DNA of 33,052 nucleotides from Deltaproteobacteria bacterium (GTDB lineage: Bacteria > Myxococcota_A > Polyangia > Polyangiales > Ga0077539), in contig JACRDB010000029.1 in NCBI GenBank assembly GCA_016218725.1, positions 1-33,052 on the forward strand. Direction: 5' to 3'. The notes below the pieces were generated by a model that did not search any database, was not told the origin of the DNA, and was given only the letters and a program-made list of their open reading frames with translations. Made by a program: the position numbers and the translations under genes. The stretch's first letter is position 1, and each line of letters starts with the position of its first letter. Positions 1 to 8,036 of the stretch are shown piece by piece.

Positions 1-178
1 GCCCCTCGTGATGAGCGAGGGGCCGGGTTGAAACAGGTCCTCGGCGTCGCCACGGGCCCCGTCGAGCGCGGTGCCCCTCGTGATGAGCGAGGGGCCGGGT
101 TGAAACACGTCGCTCTCTGCCCGCACCGCACAGCGCCTGGTGGTGCCCCTCGTGATGAGCGAGGGGCCGGGTTGAATT
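1..178 (+). CRISPR. CRISPR array, leader-distal end (3 repeats, 2 spacers visible)
   Basis: There are three copies of a 36-nt repeat that begins GTGCCCCTCG and ends GGGTTGAAAC. They lie at 1-34 (first two bases outside the window), 71-106 and 143-178, separated by two unrelated 36-nt spacers (35-70 and 107-142). Each repeat holds a 7-bp stem, CCCCTCG/CGAGGGG, around the loop TGATGAG. The third copy ends GAATT instead of GAAAC (last two bases changed, 177-178), as is usual for the terminal, leader-distal repeat. The array is therefore read on + and its leader, newer spacers and probably its cas genes lie upstream of the window. Repeats of this length ending in GAAAC occur with several type I and type III systems; the type cannot be fixed here because no cas gene is present. 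Confidence 0.95.
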
Positions 179-341
179 TGGATTTCTTGCATGGAAGGTG
201 GACCCACGGGCGGGTCAGTGTGGGTCGAGGCCATTGCGGCGGAGCCACCGTAGCGGCGCGTGGGGGTCTCCTCTCCCCCGCCGGGTCATCGCCCTCGGCG
301 CGCATCCCTCACGTCGTGGCACTGAGGCGGACGCGATTTCC

Positions 342-1571
342 TCACTGGTTGGGCGGGGGGATCGGGATCATCCCGAAGCCCGCCGGGGGCTCCGGCACCG
401 CCGCGAGCACCACCTCGACGGTGGTGGGCTGCCCGCCGCGGTAGAGCTCCACCCGCGCGCGGTGACCGACGCCCGCGGAGGACGCCAGCCACGGGAGCTG
501 CGTGCTGTCGCGCAGCTCCTGCCCATCAAAGCGCCGCAGGACGTCCCCCGGGCGGATCCCGGCCTGGTCCGCGGGCCCCGACGGGACCACCTCGGCCACC
601 AGCGCGCCGTGCGTGTCCGGGAGGCGCAGGTAGCGCGCGTGGCCCTCGGTAACCGACTCCACGGTGACGCCCATCCACGACCGCACCACCCGGCCGTACT
701 GCCGGAGCTGCTCCACGATGGTGCGCGCCATGTTGATCGGGATGGCGAAGCACAGCCCCTGGGCGTCCGGACGGATCGCCACGTTGATGCCCACCACCTC
801 CCCCGAGAGGTTGAACATCGGCCCGCCGGAGTTGCCCGGGTTGATGCTCGCGTCGGTCTGGATGAGGTTGCCGAAGCTGCCCTCGTGCAGGGCCACCTCG
901 TGGCTGGTGCGCCCGAGGGCGCTCACGATCCCAGCGGTCACCGTCTGCGAGAGCCCGTGGGGGTTCCCGATGGCCATCACCCAGTCGCCCACCTGGAGGA
1001 GGTCGCTGTTGCCCAGCCGCGCGGGCTGGAGGTTCCCGCCGGGGATCTTCAAGCGCAGGAGCGCCACGTCCAGCCGCGGGTCCGAGCCCACCACCGAGGC
1101 CCCGAAGCGCCGGCCGTCATCGAGCTGCACCTCGATGTTCTGCGCGCGCTGGATGACGTGGTGGTTGGTGAGGATCTCCCCCGCGTGGGTGATCACGAAG
1201 CCCGTGCCCAGGCCCCGCACCTGGCGCCCCACGGGCCGCCCCCACTGCATCCCCGTGAGCTCCACGGAGGACGTGAACACGCTCACCACCGAGCCCCGGG
1301 ACGCGCGCACGAGCTGCGCGAAGGACCCGGGGCTCCCGGGGAGCGGCCCCTGGCCTCCCACCAGCGGGGGCCCCGGCTGCGACGGCGGCGGCGGCAGGGG
1401 CTCCGGGCGGCCAGGGAGCGGCGCGGGGGGCTCCGTGCTCGACGGCGGCGGAGGGCGCTCTGGCGCGCCGGAGGGCGCCCTCCCAGGGAAGAGGTCCCGG
1501 CGGCGGCACGCCGGGGCGGCGGCCAGGGCGAGCGTCAGGAGGAGGGTGAGCGGGCGCAGGGACACGGCCAT
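342..1571 (-). CDS. HtrA/DegP-like S1C serine protease with PDZ domain, probable lipoprotein
   Basis: This is a 409-aa periplasmic protease/chaperone of the trypsin-like S1C (HtrA) family, which degrades or holds misfolded envelope proteins. The N-terminus is a hydrophobic signal ([13 protein letters not shown]) ending in Cys22, which suggests lipid anchoring although the lipobox is not canonical. A Pro-rich linker (about 25-80) follows. The catalytic triad is visible: His138 in TNHHVI, Asp168 in RLDVALL and Ser248 in NPGNSGGP. One PDZ domain lies at about 295-380 (MGVTVESV, then [12 protein letters not shown]). The ATG is preceded by GAAGGAGG at 5-nt spacing on the minus strand, which fixes the start. 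It is the last gene of a probable three-gene operon, 19 bp after the DUF1844 gene. Having a single PDZ resembles DegS or some DegQ-like members more than two-PDZ DegP. Confidence 0.93.
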   Translation of the reverse strand: MAVSLRPLTLLLTLALAAAPACRRRDLFPGRAPSGAPERPPPPSSTEPPAPLPGRPEPLPPPPSQPGPPLVGGQGPLPGSPGSFAQLVRASRGSVVSVFTSSVELTGMQWGRPVGRQVRGLGTGFVITHAGEILTNHHVIQRAQNIEVQLDDGRRFGASVVGSDPRLDVALLRLKIPGGNLQPARLGNSDLLQVGDWVMAIGNPHGLSQTVTAGIVSALGRTSHEVALHEGSFGNLIQTDASINPGNSGGPMFNLSGEVVGINVAIRPDAQGLCFAIPINMARTIVEQLRQYGRVVRSWMGVTVESVTEGHARYLRLPDTHGALVAEVVPSGPADQAGIRPGDVLRRFDGQELRDSTQLPWLASSAGVGHRARVELYRGGQPTTVEVVLAAVPEPPAGFGMIPIPPPNQ

Positions 1572-1590
1572 GGGGGCCTCCTTCGGGGGC

Positions 1591-1908
1591 TCAACGTGGC
1601 CCCGCGAGCTGGATGAAGCGCAACCTCAGGTCGTGGAGCACCTGGTCGAGCAGGCGCTCCTCCTCGCCGGTGAGGTTGCCGTGGGTCTTGTCGCGCACCA
1701 GCGTCAGGAGCTCGATGGTCTGCCTCGCCAGGGCGAGGCTCGGCTCTCCGGGCGAGGGGCCCCCCGGGGCGGCATGCACCCCGAGGTGCACCAGCGCCGT
1801 GGACGAGAGCGACAACACGAAGGTCGTGAAGTCAATGGGGGGCATCGGGTCGCCCACCTCGGGCAGGGGCGCGTCCCCGGGGTCGCTGGGTGTTCCGGCG
1901 TCGGTCAT
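1591..1908 (-). CDS. DUF1844 domain protein
   Basis: A 105-aa protein matching the DUF1844 family. After an acidic, Pro-rich N-terminus comes the family core [19 protein letters not shown] (about 25-43), then a helical segment [35 protein letters not shown] (about 62-96). In most members a conserved Thr/Ser-rich helix is followed by the pattern D-x-L-x-x-KT-x-GNL-x-x-EE, which is seen here as [13 protein letters not shown]. No biochemical function is established for the family. It sits between a small acidic protein and the HtrA-like protease, all on the minus strand with short gaps (67 and 19 bp), so co-transcription is likely. Confidence 0.88.
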   Translation of the reverse strand: MTDAGTPSDPGDAPLPEVGDPMPPIDFTTFVLSLSSTALVHLGVHAAPGGPSPGEPSLALARQTIELLTLVRDKTHGNLTGEEERLLDQVLHDLRLRFIQLAGPR

Positions 1909-1975
1909 GAGACAGCCGGTACCATGGGCCCGGCCCTGCGTTCAACGCCCGATCGTCGGGCGCCCTTGGAGAGGC

Positions 1976-2230
1976 TCAACCCTCCTCGTCGTCGTCCTCT
2001 TCCCCGTCGTCGTCGTCCAGGGCGCTGTCCGCGCCCCGGGCCGGGGGCAGGGTGCTGTGCCGGGGCTCCGCCCCGAGGTGCGCCGCCACCCTCTCGGACT
2101 GCGAGGACACGTCCCGCTGGCCCTGCACCCAGCGCTCATACTCCTCCCGGGTGACCACCCCTTTCTGGATGTTCCGCTCGACCACCCGGCGGTCAAAGAG
2201 CATTTCCGGGGCCGTGATATCCTTGCGCAT
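1976..2230 (-). CDS. Small acidic-tailed hypothetical protein
   Basis: An 84-aa soluble protein of unknown function. The N-terminal 45 residues ([20 protein letters not shown] onward) are charged and probably helical. The C-terminus is disordered and strongly acidic, with runs [12 protein letters not shown] over the last 15 residues. No catalytic motif or membrane segment is visible. It is the first gene of the minus-strand group that continues with the DUF1844 gene and the HtrA-like protease, and it is divergent from the chemotaxis receptor gene, sharing a 108-bp intergenic region with it. GC-rich codon choice and a plausible ATG support it as real. The function is not recognised. Confidence 0.72.
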   Translation of the reverse strand: MRKDITAPEMLFDRRVVERNIQKGVVTREEYERWVQGQRDVSSQSERVAAHLGAEPRHSTLPPARGADSALDDDDGEEDDDEEG

Positions 2231-2295
2231 GCACTGGTCTCCTCAGGGGAAGGGCGCGGAAAGGTACGGTCCCTCGGTGGGACGGTCAAGACGCC

Positions 2296-2321
2296 CGTTG
2301 CGCCCCGCGCCCCGCGCAACG
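2296..2321. promoter_or_regulatory. Inverted repeat in divergent promoter region
   Basis: A perfect 8-bp inverted repeat, CGTTGCGC (2296-2303) and GCGCAACG (2314-2321), has a 10-base loop. It ends 17 bp before the ATG of the chemotaxis receptor. The hexamer TACGGT also occurs twice in this 108-bp gap (about 2264 and 2322). It could be an operator or an mRNA hairpin near the ribosome-binding region. No sigma-70 boxes are recognisable. Confidence 0.35.
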
Positions 2322-2338
2322 TACGGTGCCCGGGAGTG

Positions 2339-3859
2339 ATGGAGACCCTCGCGCGCCCTCGCAACCTCGGGGCCCTGGTGCTCGTGCTGCTGGGCGCCGC
2401 CCTGGCCTGGTGGCTGGAGCGCACGGGCTACCCCAACGCCGCCGCCCTGGCCACCACCCTCGGAGGCTTCGCCGGGGTGTGGGTGTCCGCCCGAGGTGTA
2501 CCCCTTGCGCTTACACTGTCGGCGGAGGCCGTCCGTCGGGTGGTGCAGGGGGAGCGAGTGCCGCTCCTGCCGCCGGTGTTGGGGCAGGACGCGGTGGCGC
2601 TCTGGGAGGCGCTGGAGGCCCTGCGGGCCCGGGGACTGCCGGAGCCCTCGGGGGCGGCGGCGCCGGGGTTCGCGGAGGACCCGGCGGTGCTGACCTCGCT
2701 GGAGGCGGCGGTGACGGCGGTGCAGGCCGCGGACCTCGGGAGGGCGTCGACCAAGGCCCTGGAGGACCCGAAGGGCACCCTCGGGGCGCTGGACGAGGCG
2801 GGGCTTGCGGTGAACGCGAAGCTGGTGGAGCTCGGCCGGGCGACGTCCCAGGCGGCGACGGCGGCGGGGCTCGGGGCCCAGTCCGTGCGGGAGGTGTCCC
2901 GGGCGGTCGAGAGCCTCCGGGCGATGGCCGAGGAGACCGCCTCGGCCATGAGCGAGATGGACGCGGCGATTGACCAGGTGAGGGTCAACGCGGAGAGCAC
3001 GGCGAGGACCACGGAGGACGTGTCCCACGACGCCGAGCGGGGCATGGAGGCGGTGACGCGGGCCCTCGGGGAGATCACGCACATCAAGAAGTCCGCGGAG
3101 GAGACCGTGGCGGTGATCTCGAACCTCGGGCTGCACCTGGCGGCCATCGGGAGGATCACCCGGGTGATCGACGAGATCACGGAGAAGACCAACCTGTTGG
3201 CGTTGAACGCGGCGATCCTCGCGGCGCAGGCCGGGGAGCACGGCCGGGGCTTCGCCGTGGTGGCGGACGAGATCAAGGCCCTGGCGGAGCGCGCCGCGGA
3301 GAGCACCCGGGAGATCGCGGAGCTGGTGGAGACCATCCAGGCCGAGAGCCGCCGGGCGGTGGCCTCGGTGGAGCGCGGGGCCCTCACGGTGGACCGCGGC
3401 GTGGAGGTGTCGGGCCACACGGAGACGGCGCTGCGCAAGATCCTGGAGACGTCCCGCGCGTCCACGCAGATGGTGAGGGCCATCGCGCGGGGCACGGTGG
3501 AGCAGGCCCGGGGCACGCGCCAGGTGACCGAGGCCATCCACCGGATGACGGACACGGTGCACCAGATGGCCCAGGCCAACCACCAGCATGCGGCCCACGC
3601 CGACCGCGCCCAGCAGGCCACGGACGGCGCCCGCGGCGCCGCGGAGCAGCTGGAGCTCGCCGCCGCAGGACAGCTTCGGTTGACCCGGCAGCTCGCCGGG
3701 GCCTTCGGGGAACTCTCCGCGGCCCTCGGGGCGCTGGCCGAGCGCGACCAGGCTCGGAGCGCCCAGCTCGAGCACGGCCTCGGGGCCCTGAGGGACCTGG
3801 AGTCGCGGCTGCGGCGGCGGGAGCGCGCCTCGTCGCAGCCCCCCGCGAGGCGCGGGTGA
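2339..3859 (+). CDS. Methyl-accepting chemotaxis protein without a periplasmic sensor domain
   Basis: A 506-aa chemoreceptor that would relay signals to a CheA-CheW array. Two hydrophobic helices lie close together at the N-terminus (about 10-25 and 33-50) with only a short turn between them, so there is no periplasmic ligand domain. A linker (about 55-160) leads into a long coiled coil. The conserved signalling hairpin tip reads [15 protein letters not shown] followed by [20 protein letters not shown] (about 278-315), the form common in deltaproteobacterial receptors. Ala/Glu-rich heptads on both arms are typical methylation-helix sequence. I chose the ATG at 2339; the frame stays open far upstream, but that part is antisense to the preceding genes. 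The stop overlaps the GTG of the next gene (GTGA), so the two are probably translationally coupled. No che genes are adjacent, so this is an orphan receptor. Confidence 0.9.
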   Translation: METLARPRNLGALVLVLLGAALAWWLERTGYPNAAALATTLGGFAGVWVSARGVPLALTLSAEAVRRVVQGERVPLLPPVLGQDAVALWEALEALRARGLPEPSGAAAPGFAEDPAVLTSLEAAVTAVQAADLGRASTKALEDPKGTLGALDEAGLAVNAKLVELGRATSQAATAAGLGAQSVREVSRAVESLRAMAEETASAMSEMDAAIDQVRVNAESTARTTEDVSHDAERGMEAVTRALGEITHIKKSAEETVAVISNLGLHLAAIGRITRVIDEITEKTNLLALNAAILAAQAGEHGRGFAVVADEIKALAERAAESTREIAELVETIQAESRRAVASVERGALTVDRGVEVSGHTETALRKILETSRASTQMVRAIARGTVEQARGTRQVTEAIHRMTDTVHQMAQANHQHAAHADRAQQATDGARGAAEQLELAAAGQLRLTRQLAGAFGELSAALGALAERDQARSAQLEHGLGALRDLESRLRRRERASSQPPARRG

Positions 3860-4332
3860 CCCACGCCCCGGTCTGCCCCGAGTGCGGGGCCCCGGAGCCG
3901 TCCCCTCCGCGTTGCGCCCGGTGCGGCGCGGCGCTGGCGCCACCCACCGAGGCCCCATCGGTTCCGCAGGCGGTGAGGGACTCCACGGCGTGGCGTCCGG
4001 TGCTGGCTGCTGGCTATGTTCATGGTGTGTTGGTGGCATTGCTGCGGGCGCCGGAGCTCCGATCGGCGCTCGGTGCATGGCTCCTCCTGGCGATGTTGTC
4101 GGTGCTGGGGGCGGTGCTCTACCAGCTCCACCGCCGGAGCGTGGCGGTGCTGCGGCTGTGGTCGCTGGTGATGATGACCTTCGCGGCGCTGGGGGTGCTG
4201 GCGGGGGCCTGGGACCTGTGGCGCCACGGCGCCGGGGCCTGGAGGGGCGTCCTGGCGGCGCTGTGGCTGCCCGCGCATGCGTACCTCCTGCGCCGGGCGC
4301 TCCGGGCGCTCCGGGCGGCGGAGCGGCCCTGA
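3856..4332 (+). CDS. Zinc-ribbon membrane protein of unknown function
   Basis: A 158-aa protein with an N-terminal zinc-ribbon-like motif, CPEC (7-10) and CARC (20-23), followed by a Pro-rich linker and four hydrophobic helices (about 47-63, 70-92, 100-122 and 130-148). The knuckle is expected in the cytoplasm next to the membrane. The GTG start overlaps the stop of the chemoreceptor gene by 4 bp (GTGA), suggesting a joint product pair. The family is not recognised beyond zinc ribbon plus membrane domain; such proteins are common, poorly studied accessory proteins. A role together with the chemoreceptor is an inference from coupling only. Confidence 0.72.
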   Translation: MTHAPVCPECGAPEPSPPRCARCGAALAPPTEAPSVPQAVRDSTAWRPVLAAGYVHGVLVALLRAPELRSALGAWLLLAMLSVLGAVLYQLHRRSVAVLRLWSLVMMTFAALGVLAGAWDLWRHGAGAWRGVLAALWLPAHAYLLRRALRALRAAERP

Positions 4333-4365
4333 CGCGGGGCCGCGGGTGAGGTATGGTCCCGGCGC

Positions 4366-4728
4366 ATGTTCGGGATCGGGCTTCCGGAGATCTTTGTCAT
4401 CGTGGTGGTGGCGCTGCTCGTGGTGGGGCCCAAGAACCTGCCGGTGACGCTGAGGGCCATCGGGCGGGGCATCCGGGAGTTCCAGCGGGCCTCGCGGGAG
4501 CTGCGCAAGGAGGCCGGCTTCGACGAGGTGGTGGACGAGGTCACCCGCCCCCTCCGGGAGGGCCTCTCGGGCCTGGAGTCCGACGTGCTCCGAGAGGACG
4601 TGGACACCCGCCGGGAGTACCCCGAAGGGGGCCCCGACGACTACGGCGCCCTCCCGGAGGACGCGGTGCTGTACCCCCAGGAGCCCCAGACCGACGACCC
4701 GGTGGAGGACGAGGCCCCGCATGGATGA
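4366..4728 (+). CDS. tatB: Twin-arginine translocase subunit TatB (TatA/B family)
   Basis: A 120-aa single-span Tat component. The N-terminus has a short periplasmic start with Glu8, a transmembrane helix (about 6-20), the hinge GPKNLP (21-26) and an amphipathic helix (AIGRGIREFQRASRELRKE). An acidic disordered tail ends in PVEDEAPHG. The GP hinge and length favour TatB over TatA (FG hinge, usually shorter). TatB works with TatC in the receptor complex that binds twin-arginine signal peptides of folded exported proteins. The gene overlaps tatC by 8 bp, supporting co-translation. No separate tatA is seen in the window, so one may lie elsewhere, or this protein may serve both roles. Confidence 0.87.
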   Translation: MFGIGLPEIFVIVVVALLVVGPKNLPVTLRAIGRGIREFQRASRELRKEAGFDEVVDEVTRPLREGLSGLESDVLREDVDTRREYPEGGPDDYGALPEDAVLYPQEPQTDDPVEDEAPHG

Positions 4729-5671
4729 CCGGAGGGATGAAGGAAGGATGAGCCTCTCGGGGCACCTGGAGGAGCTTCGCACCAGGGTGTTCCGGGCCAT
4801 CGCGGCGGTGGTGGGGGCCAGCGTCCTCGGGTGGCACTACAAGCAGCGGATCTTCGCGTGGGTGCTGCGGCCCTTCGAGGTGGCGTGGTACTGCCGCTCG
4901 CAGAACGGGTGCGAGATCTCGCAGTTCTCGCATTTCATGACGCACCCGGGGCACTTCTGGATGACGCGCCAGGCGGCGGCGCGCGCGCTGGCGGCGAGGC
5001 CCCCGTCGGGCCCTACGGCCATGTCCGTGTACGCCGACCTGCACTTCCCCGACCCCACGGCGGGCTTCGTGGCGTACCTGAAGATCGCCGTGGTGGGGGG
5101 CTTCGCCCTGGCGCTGCCGGTGGTGTTCTGGCAGCTCTGGTCGTTCATCGCGCCGGGGCTCTACCCCCGGGAGAAGCGCCTGATCCTGCCCTTCGTGGGC
5201 AGCTCCACGGGCTTCTTCCTGGGCGGGGCGGCCTTCGGGTACTACATGGTGTTCCCCGTCGGGCACGAGTTCCTGATGGGCTTCTCGGGCGTCGTGGAGG
5301 GCACCGGGGTGCGCGTGGTGCCCACCATCATGATGGAGGAGTACCTCTCGTTCACGCTCCAGATGCTCTTCGCCTTCGGGGTGCTCTTCGACCTGCCGCT
5401 GTTCGTGTTCTTCCTGGCGCTGGCGGGGCTGGTGGACTGGAAGCAACTCCTGGGCTTCGGGCGGTATTTCACGGTGATCGCGTTCATCCTGGCGGCGATC
5501 CTGACGCCGGGCACGGACGTGTTCTCGCAGGTGGCCCTCGGGCTCCCGCTGGTGGCCCTGTACTACCTGGCGGTGGTGCTGGCCTTCTTCTTCGGCCCCA
5601 AGAAGGGCCGGTGGAAGAACCCCATGCTCACCCCCGACAAGGCTCCAAAGAAGATCGATAAGGGGCGTTGA
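4721..5671 (+). CDS. tatC: Twin-arginine translocase subunit TatC
   Basis: A 316-aa multispanning core of the Tat translocase. The family opening SLSGHLEELRTRVFRA is at about 11-26. Later comes the conserved stretch QLWSFIAPGLYPREKR (about 138-153), and the end has the expected helices through ILTPGTDVFSQ. The first periplasmic loop is much longer than in E. coli TatC. Residues about 48-110 include three Cys or Cys-adjacent positions (CRSQNGCEISQF) and a Pro-rich stretch, which helps explain a length of 316 against roughly 260. The start at 4721 has GAGG 6 nt upstream; an internal ATG at 4748 (MSLSGHLEEL) is also possible and would start like typical TatC proteins. It ends 10 bp from the convergent AAA+ gene. 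Confidence 0.93.
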   Translation: MDDRRDEGRMSLSGHLEELRTRVFRAIAAVVGASVLGWHYKQRIFAWVLRPFEVAWYCRSQNGCEISQFSHFMTHPGHFWMTRQAAARALAARPPSGPTAMSVYADLHFPDPTAGFVAYLKIAVVGGFALALPVVFWQLWSFIAPGLYPREKRLILPFVGSSTGFFLGGAAFGYYMVFPVGHEFLMGFSGVVEGTGVRVVPTIMMEEYLSFTLQMLFAFGVLFDLPLFVFFLALAGLVDWKQLLGFGRYFTVIAFILAAILTPGTDVFSQVALGLPLVALYYLAVVLAFFFGPKKGRWKNPMLTPDKAPKKIDKGR

Positions 5672-5681
5672 GCGAAGGGCG

Positions 5682-8033
5682 TCACCCCTCGGCCACCACC
5701 CGCACCGCGACGCCCGCGTCGGTCACCACCACTCGGTATGCCCTCGGCGCGTCGCTCGCCGCGGTGAGCGCCCAGGCCAGCGGCGCGATCACCCGCTGCT
5801 CGATCACACGCTTGAGCGGCCGGGCCCCGTAGCGCGGGTCCATCCCCTGCGCCGCCAGCGCGTCCACCACCGGCTCGTCGAAGGTCACCGTCACCCCGCG
5901 GCGCTGCACCCCCTCGCGCGCCAGCGCCTGCGTCAACGCCCGGCGCGTGATCGCCCTCACGGTGTCCGTCCCCAGCGGGCGGAAGGGCACCAGGTGGTCC
6001 AGACGGTTCAAGAACTCCGGCCGGAAGAACGCCCCCGCCGCCGCCCGGTAGTGCTGGTCCAGCGAGCGCTCCGTGCGCTCCCCGAAGCCAAAGGCCCGCC
6101 CCTCGCCCTCGGCCCCGAGGTTGCTCGTCAGCACCACCACCGTGTTGCAGAAGCTCACCGTGCGCCCCGTGGCGTCCGTCAGCCGCCCCTCGCCAAGGAC
6201 CTGCAGGAGCAGGTCGTGGACCCCCTGGTCGGCCTTCTCCACCTCGTCCAGGAGCACCACCCCGTAGGGCTCCTCGCGCACCCGACGGCACAGGAGCCCC
6301 TCGTTGCCGTAGAGCCCCACCAGCCTCGAGGCGCTCCCGGGGGCCGCGTACTCCGCCATGTCCAGCCGCACGAGCTTCCTCTCGTCGCCGAAGAGCCAGT
6401 GCGTCAGCGCCAGGGCGCTCTCGGTCTTGCCTACCCCCGTAGGGCCCAGGAACAAGAACGACCCCAGGGGCTTGCGCGGGTCCCCGAGGGCGCTCTTGAG
6501 CGTCACCACCAGATCCCGAAGCAGCGTCAGGGCCTCGTCTTGACCCAGCACCCGCTCGCGCAGCGCCGTGAGCACCGCGTCCGGGTCCAGCGGGATCGAC
6601 GGGTCCAGCAGCGTCCGGGGATAGCCCGTGCGGCGCGTAAACGCCCTCAGCGTCGCGTCGGAGCGCAGCACCCTGGGGCTCGCCTTCGACCCCGCCCCCT
6701 CCTGCGAGGCCTCCTCCGCGGCGGCGCTGCGCAGGAGCCCCAGGGCCGCCCCGGGCATCGCCCCGTCCGGCTGGAACCGCTCGCACAGGTCCACCGCCGT
6801 CCATAACGCACTCTCATGAAAGCGTACCTTGTGCGCGCGGGCAATGCGCTGCGACGACGCCTGGAGGCATTGCCACGCGGCGTCCGCGGTGAAGGGCTGG
6901 AGCACCAGCGCGCGCAGGGCCTGCACCAGCCCGGGGTGCGAGCGCTCGGCGCGGCCCAGGTCCTCGGCGGTGGTCTCCACCAGCAGGCACAGCTCCCCGG
7001 AGGCCACCAGGGGCTGGAGCCACGACGCCCCGTCGAGCCCCATCGCCGCCCCGAAGCTCGCCAGGAACTCCGTGAGGCTCTCCAGGTGGAGCGCCGCGCG
7101 GCGGGCCCGCAGGGCCTGGGTCATGCCCTGCATGCGCGCCTGCCACTCGCCCAGGTAGCGCATCCCCGCCACGATGCGCGCGCCGGACGTGCTGAAGAGC
7201 TCCATCCCCCGCAGCGGTGACCCCTCCTCGGCGTGGGCGATCCGGTGGGCCAGCTCGTGTACCAGGGCGGTCTTGCCGACCCCCGAGGGGCCCACCAGGA
7301 GCACGCTCGCGCGCCGGGCGTGGGTGATCAGGTCCACCACCTGGGCGAGCTCCCGCTCGCGCTGAAAGGCTCGGTCCAGCAAGCCCGCGGAGGCCTCGTC
7401 GTCGAGCCAGCGGCAGGCCTCCGAGAGCCCCGGGGGCAGCATCCGGAGCCGGTGCGTGGCCTTCCCCGAGGGGTCCGCCTCGCGCCCGGCGCCCACCCTC
7501 GCGTCGGGCTTGCGCGCCGGACGGTACGACACCAGCAGGCTCTCCACGCTCTCGGCGCCCTCGTAGGCCACGTCCCTCAGGCGCGAGAACGCGCACATGA
7601 ACAGCGCGTGACGCAGGTGCTCCTCCAGGAAGGCGTCCAGGTCCGCCAGCTCCTCCAGGTGCTGCTCCAGCCCGAGCCTGGGCACCGTCACCAGCACCGG
7701 GCCCGTCAGGGCCTCGCCCTTCGGGCGCTTCGCCTCGGGGCCCGTGGGTCTCAACAGCACCGTAAAGCGCATGGGCACCGGGAGGAGCCTTCGGTGCTGC
7801 TTCGCCCGGAGCACCAGGTCCACCCGCCGGAGCTCCAGCCCGGGCCAGAAGGTGGTCTCCCGCGTAAGCCCCTGGTCGTCCCTGGCCAGGAGCCTCTCCA
7901 GCGCCAGCGAGAGGTCCGCCCGCGCGCTCCCAAGGTCCTCGGCAAACGACGCAAGATGCGGCCTGGCAAGCACTTGCGCGGTCACCCCCCCCCCGAGGTG
8001 ACGCCGGACGAAGAGCTGGAACTTCTTCTCCAC
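5682..8033 (-). CDS. Double-AAA+ Clp-like ATPase, paralogue 1 of 3
   Basis: A 783-aa tandem AAA+ protein of the ClpA/ClpB superfamily with its own N-terminal domain (1-210) rather than the usual Clp N-domain. Ring 1 has Walker A GPSGVGKT (248-255) and a ClpB-like pore loop GMRYLGEW (290-297), but the Walker B position reads LHLES (315-319), lacking the Asp-Glu pair. Ring 2 looks catalytically intact: Walker A GPTGVGKT (530-537), Walker B LLDE (594-597), sensor 1 TSN (636-638), arginine finger in FLNRLD (Arg677) and sensor 2 GARPLKR (736-742). The GYVG pore loop normally found before Walker B is replaced by LYGNEG. The GTG start lies 3 bp after the stop of the upstream paralogue. It is the last gene of a three-gene operon and lacks the C-terminal extensions of the other two. 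Confidence 0.88.
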   Translation of the reverse strand: MEKKFQLFVRRHLGGGVTAQVLARPHLASFAEDLGSARADLSLALERLLARDDQGLTRETTFWPGLELRRVDLVLRAKQHRRLLPVPMRFTVLLRPTGPEAKRPKGEALTGPVLVTVPRLGLEQHLEELADLDAFLEEHLRHALFMCAFSRLRDVAYEGAESVESLLVSYRPARKPDARVGAGREADPSGKATHRLRMLPPGLSEACRWLDDEASAGLLDRAFQRERELAQVVDLITHARRASVLLVGPSGVGKTALVHELAHRIAHAEEGSPLRGMELFSTSGARIVAGMRYLGEWQARMQGMTQALRARRAALHLESLTEFLASFGAAMGLDGASWLQPLVASGELCLLVETTAEDLGRAERSHPGLVQALRALVLQPFTADAAWQCLQASSQRIARAHKVRFHESALWTAVDLCERFQPDGAMPGAALGLLRSAAAEEASQEGAGSKASPRVLRSDATLRAFTRRTGYPRTLLDPSIPLDPDAVLTALRERVLGQDEALTLLRDLVVTLKSALGDPRKPLGSFLFLGPTGVGKTESALALTHWLFGDERKLVRLDMAEYAAPGSASRLVGLYGNEGLLCRRVREEPYGVVLLDEVEKADQGVHDLLLQVLGEGRLTDATGRTVSFCNTVVVLTSNLGAEGEGRAFGFGERTERSLDQHYRAAAGAFFRPEFLNRLDHLVPFRPLGTDTVRAITRRALTQALAREGVQRRGVTVTFDEPVVDALAAQGMDPRYGARPLKRVIEQRVIAPLAWALTAASDAPRAYRVVVTDAGVAVRVVAEG

Positions 8034-8036
8034 GGC

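Noticed and set aside
2243..4800. Long minus-strand open frames opposite the chemoreceptor and tatB genes
   Set aside because: Their products are Arg/Pro/Ala/Ser-rich with no family features, and the plus strand has a complete chemoreceptor and a TatB.
342..5671. A defence island next to the CRISPR array
   Set aside because: The genes after the array are envelope protease, DUF1844, chemoreceptor and Tat genes; no nuclease, helicase or toxin-like domain is present.
5640..5700. Bidirectional terminator between tatC and the AAA+ operon
   Set aside because: Only a weak, imperfect GGGGTGACGCCC-type pairing is visible, there is no T-run, and the gap is 10 bp.
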